A stretch of 64,000 bases of DNA, taken from NCBI RefSeq assembly GCF_000010725.1, contig NC_013854.1:2695001-2759000 (forward strand), written 5' to 3'. The notes below the pieces were generated by a model that worked only from the letters and a program-made list of their open reading frames with translations, ran no database searches and was not told where the DNA came from. The position numbers and the translations under genes were made by a program. The DNA is from Azospirillum sp. B510. Lineage in GTDB: Bacteria; Pseudomonadota; Alphaproteobacteria; Azospirillales; Azospirillaceae. Shown piece after piece: positions 62,015 to 64,000 of this stretch (its first letter is position 1; each line of letters opens with the position of its first letter).

Positions 62015-62590
62015 TCACCCGACATCCTTCAGCGACCGCCGCAGGCGGTCCATCGCCAGGCGCAGGCGCGATTTGACGGTGCCGAGCGGGATGCCGTGCT
62101 CCACCGAGATCACGCTGTGCGGCTTGTCCTCGAAATAGGCCATGCGCAGCAACTCCGCCTGTTCGGGCGGCAGCTCCTTCAGCGCGGCGCGCAGGCGGCC
62201 GCCGCTTTCCTTCGCCTCGATCCGGCGATCCGCCGACTCCTGGGGTTCGGGCACCAGGGCGGGATCGTCCGGGTCGATCTCCGGCCGCTGTTCACGCCGC
62301 AACGCATCGATTCGCTTGTTGCGGGCGATGGTGAACACCCAGGTTCCGGCAGAGGCATGGACCGGGTCATAGGTTTCGGCGCGGCGCCAGACCAACAGCA
62401 TCACCTCCTGAACAAGCTCCTCGGCCGCCCCGGCATCGCACCCCAACCGGCGCAGATACGTCTTCAGCCGCGGCGCGAAATGATCGAACAGAACCCCGAA
62501 CGCCTGCTTGTCCCGCGCGCGCCCGACGGCGACGAGACGGTCTTCCAGGCTGGGGGCCGTGTCGGCCGCGGGGGTGTGCTGATCCTGCAT
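62015..62590 (-). CDS. rpoE: ECF RNA polymerase sigma factor, RpoE/ECF11 type
   Basis: A 191-residue extracytoplasmic-function sigma factor. Region 2 includes FAPRLKTYLRRLGCDAGAAEE, ELVQEVMLLVWRRAETYD and WVFTIARNKRIDALRRE. Region 4 includes LKELPPEQAELLRMAYFEDK and GIPLGTVKSRLRLAMDRLR, the -35-binding helix-turn-helix. Its partner ChrR is encoded 10 bases downstream, so this is a RpoE-ChrR singlet-oxygen/oxidative stress pair, as described in Rhodobacter and Azospirillum. Starts at 62611 and 62623 are also in frame, and no strong ribosome binding site decides between them. A candidate self-promoter lies 150 bases upstream. Confidence 0.95.
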   Translation of the reverse strand: MQDQHTPAADTAPSLEDRLVAVGRARDKQAFGVLFDHFAPRLKTYLRRLGCDAGAAEELVQEVMLLVWRRAETYDPVHASAGTWVFTIARNKRIDALRREQRPEIDPDDPALVPEPQESADRRIEAKESGGRLRAALKELPPEQAELLRMAYFEDKPHSVISVEHGIPLGTVKSRLRLAMDRLRRSLKDVG

Positions 62591-62742
62591 GCGCCCATTC
62601 AAGGGGAACATCGGCCCCGGCACAAGCCGGGGATGACACCCATTCCCGGAAATCGCGCCGCCGCCCCCCTTTTCAAGGCCCCTGCGTCAATCGCGCATCC
62701 CACCCGCGAACAAGCCGGCCCCGCATATCGTATCCCGCCTGT

Positions 62743-62771
62743 CGATACGCAACCCTCCGGTCGTCGGATCA
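62743..62771 (-). promoter_or_regulatory. Candidate autoregulatory ECF11-type promoter for rpoE-chrR
   Basis: Read on the minus strand, TGATCC (plus 62766-62771) is followed after 16 bases by CGTATCG (plus 62743-62749). RpoE-ChrR group promoters are known to have TGATCC with a CGTAA/TAAGA-type -10 at this distance, so the -35 is perfect and the -10 similar. It lies about 150 bases before the sigma gene start, as expected for self-activation. The consensus is quoted from memory. Confidence 0.55.
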
Positions 62772-62818
62772 CGAGGACTCCCGGCCTGCGGCTTTTTTCA
62801 GGAATGTCCGGGCGGGCC

Positions 62819-64000
62819 CTAGCGCGGAAAACCCATGGCACGCAGGGACTCCGCCACCTCCGGCGTCTCCAGCGCCTCGATGAAGCGGCGGACGGCGGGA
62901 CGGTCACGGCGGACGGACGGAACGACGAAGTCGTAATGCTCCTCCTGCAACGGCAGGAACCCCAGGCCATAGAGGTTGGCCGCGGTTTCGATGGCCATTC
63001 CCCAGTCGGCGCGGCCCTGCGCCACCGCGACGGCCACGGCGTTGTGCGATTTGGCCTGCGTCCAGTATCCCACCGGCCGCGCGCCGCCCAGCAACCGGTC
63101 GGTCAGGATGCGGGTGCCGCTGCCGGCATTGCGGTTGATCAGGATGCAGTCGGCCAGCCCGGCCACTCCGCCCACCGCCTCTTCCGCCGTCCGGCCTTCG
63201 AAGCGCGGATCGCCACGGCGGAAGACGATGCCCTGCATCCGGCGGTAGCCGGTGACGAGCTCCAGCCCCGGCGCCAGGAAGGGCGTGTTGTAGGCGCCGG
63301 TGGCCGGATCCATCAGATGGACGGGGGCGATGTCGCATTCCCCCCGCCGCGCCGCCGCCAGCCCGCCCATCGAGCCGACATTCAGCGCCTTGACCGTCAT
63401 TCCCTCCGCGATCAGCCGGCCGAGCACCGCGTTCAGACCGATGCACTGGCTGCCGACCACGATCAGCTCCGCCGGCGCCAGCGCCCGGCCGATCAGCTGG
63501 ACCGACACCGGCGTGCCCGCCTCCACCGCCTCGGCCTGGGCGTCGATGGCGAGGAAGCCGTCGGCATGGCTGAAGGCGGTGACCGCACCCGATCCCTTGG
63601 ACAGCGGATAGGCCGCCAACTCCTCCTCGCCGGCGCCCTGGACCAGCGAGACCATCACATATTCGGTGCGCCCGCGCTCCGACCCCAGCCGCACCGGCAG
63701 GGTCGCGGCCACCTCCTCCGCCGTCGCCGACGGCAGCCCGGCCATGGCGCGGATGACCGGCGCCACGAAGCTGTGGAAGGTGAACATGGCGGAGGTGGGG
63801 AAGCCCGGCAGGATCACCACCGGCTTGCCGGCGGTGACGGCCAGGCACAGCGGCTTGCCCGGCTTCAGCGCCACGCCATGGGCGACGATGCCGGGGTCGG
63901 ACAGCCGCGCCACGATGCGGTGGGAGCGGTCGCCCGCCCCCTTCGAGGTGCCGCCCGACAGCAGCAGCGCGTCGCACTCCAGCCCCTGGGCGACCAGCCG
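62819..64000 (-). CDS. MoeA-like molybdopterin protein fused to a LysR-type substrate-binding domain (C-terminal part)
   Basis: The frame is open from the window edge to the stop at 62819 (394 codons); the N-terminus lies outside. The first part is the end of a MoeA/MogA-like domain with LLLSGGTSKGAGDRSHR and the LKPGKPLC-AVTAGKPVVILPGFPTSA block, which binds molybdopterin-AMP and inserts molybdate. From about residue 190 of the visible part the protein becomes a PBP-type LysR substrate domain: ELIVVGSQCIGLNAVLGRLI, then LAAARRGECDIAPVHLMDPATG and CILINRNAGSGTRILTDR. Such MoeA-LysR fusions are known (COG1910 type). They are thought to sense molybdate or a related anion while handling molybdopterin. 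It is transcribed toward rpoE-chrR but ends 195 bases before it. Confidence 0.9.
   Translation of the reverse strand, partial: RLVAQGLECDALLLSGGTSKGAGDRSHRIVARLSDPGIVAHGVALKPGKPLCLAVTAGKPVVILPGFPTSAMFTFHSFVAPVIRAMAGLPSATAEEVAATLPVRLGSERGRTEYVMVSLVQGAGEEELAAYPLSKGSGAVTAFSHADGFLAIDAQAEAVEAGTPVSVQLIGRALAPAELIVVGSQCIGLNAVLGRLIAEGMTVKALNVGSMGGLAAARRGECDIAPVHLMDPATGAYNTPFLAPGLELVTGYRRMQGIVFRRGDPRFEGRTAEEAVGGVAGLADCILINRNAGSGTRILTDRLLGGARPVGYWTQAKSHNAVAVAVAQGRADWGMAIETAANLYGLGFLPLQEEHYDFVVPSVRRDRPAVRRFIEALETPEVAESLRAMGFPR

Overview
The window is a GC-rich chromosomal segment of an alphaproteobacterium. The gene set (an ECF sigma factor with a ChrR-type anti-sigma factor, paired bacterioferritins, many chemoreceptors, def-fmt-truA, cobS-cobC, citramalate synthase) fits the Rhodospirillales, most likely an Azospirillum-like soil or rhizosphere bacterium. 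That placement is inferred from gene content and base composition only. No rRNA, tRNA or CRISPR array was seen.

Layout. 1-7.7 kb: truncated YgjV-like membrane gene, two-domain cold-shock protein, secreted RNase T2, aat, a large unknown membrane protein that overlaps anmK tail to tail, a PhyH-type dioxygenase, and the peroxiredoxin bcp. 7.7-15.9 kb: glnE (reading into bcp), diverging from a giant AsmA/YhdP-type protein, which abuts tyrS. 15.9-17.3 kb: two bacterioferritin genes behind candidate Fur-type operators. The subunits are complementary: one keeps the ferroxidase site and lacks the haem Met, the other keeps the Met and has lost most of the ferroxidase site. 17.3-24.3 kb: orphan ParA ATPase, Sua5/YrdC, LysR and EamA pair, D-2-hydroxyglutarate dehydrogenase-like flavoprotein, and leuC with a strong terminator.

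24.4-30.2 kb is an accessory patch between leuC and asd. It holds an AT-richer class 3 lipase, an AT-rich gap, an orphan LivH permease with a lipoprotein-like N-terminal extension, a complete ISAs1-family insertion (15-bp ends, exact 10-bp target duplication), and an AT-richer FkbM methyltransferase. 30.2-46.2 kb returns to core genes: asd, an isolated oligopeptide-type binding protein, isochorismatase and LysR, a secreted hydrolase, def-fmt-truA, cobS-cobC, a PNPOx-like flavoprotein, an RhlE-type RNA helicase, a FliL-like protein, mtgA, and an Fe-S DinG/XPD-type helicase.

46.2-56.3 kb is a signalling block. It contains two chemoreceptors, a chemoreceptor-like sensor with no signalling domain, a 1.1-kb AT-rich gap, a phage-repressor-like HTH protein, and a membrane GGDEF-EAL enzyme divergent from a periplasmic binding protein. 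56.3-64 kb: AEC transporter, TerB-like protein, beta-hydroxyacid dehydrogenase, cimA, queuosine-precursor (VUT) transporter, and chrR/sigma preceded by an autoregulatory-looking promoter. Last is a MoeA/LysR-substrate-domain fusion that runs off the end.

Functional links: cimA and leuC both serve citramalate/isopropylmalate chemistry for branched-chain amino acids, while asd feeds the aspartate family. Bcp, RpoE-ChrR and the bacterioferritins are an oxidative-stress and iron theme. The chemoreceptors, GGDEF-EAL protein and lone transport-type binding proteins are an environmental-sensing theme. The least ordinary items are the split-function bacterioferritin pair, the signalling-less chemoreceptor paralogue, the fused LivH, and the divergent binding-protein/GGDEF-EAL pair.
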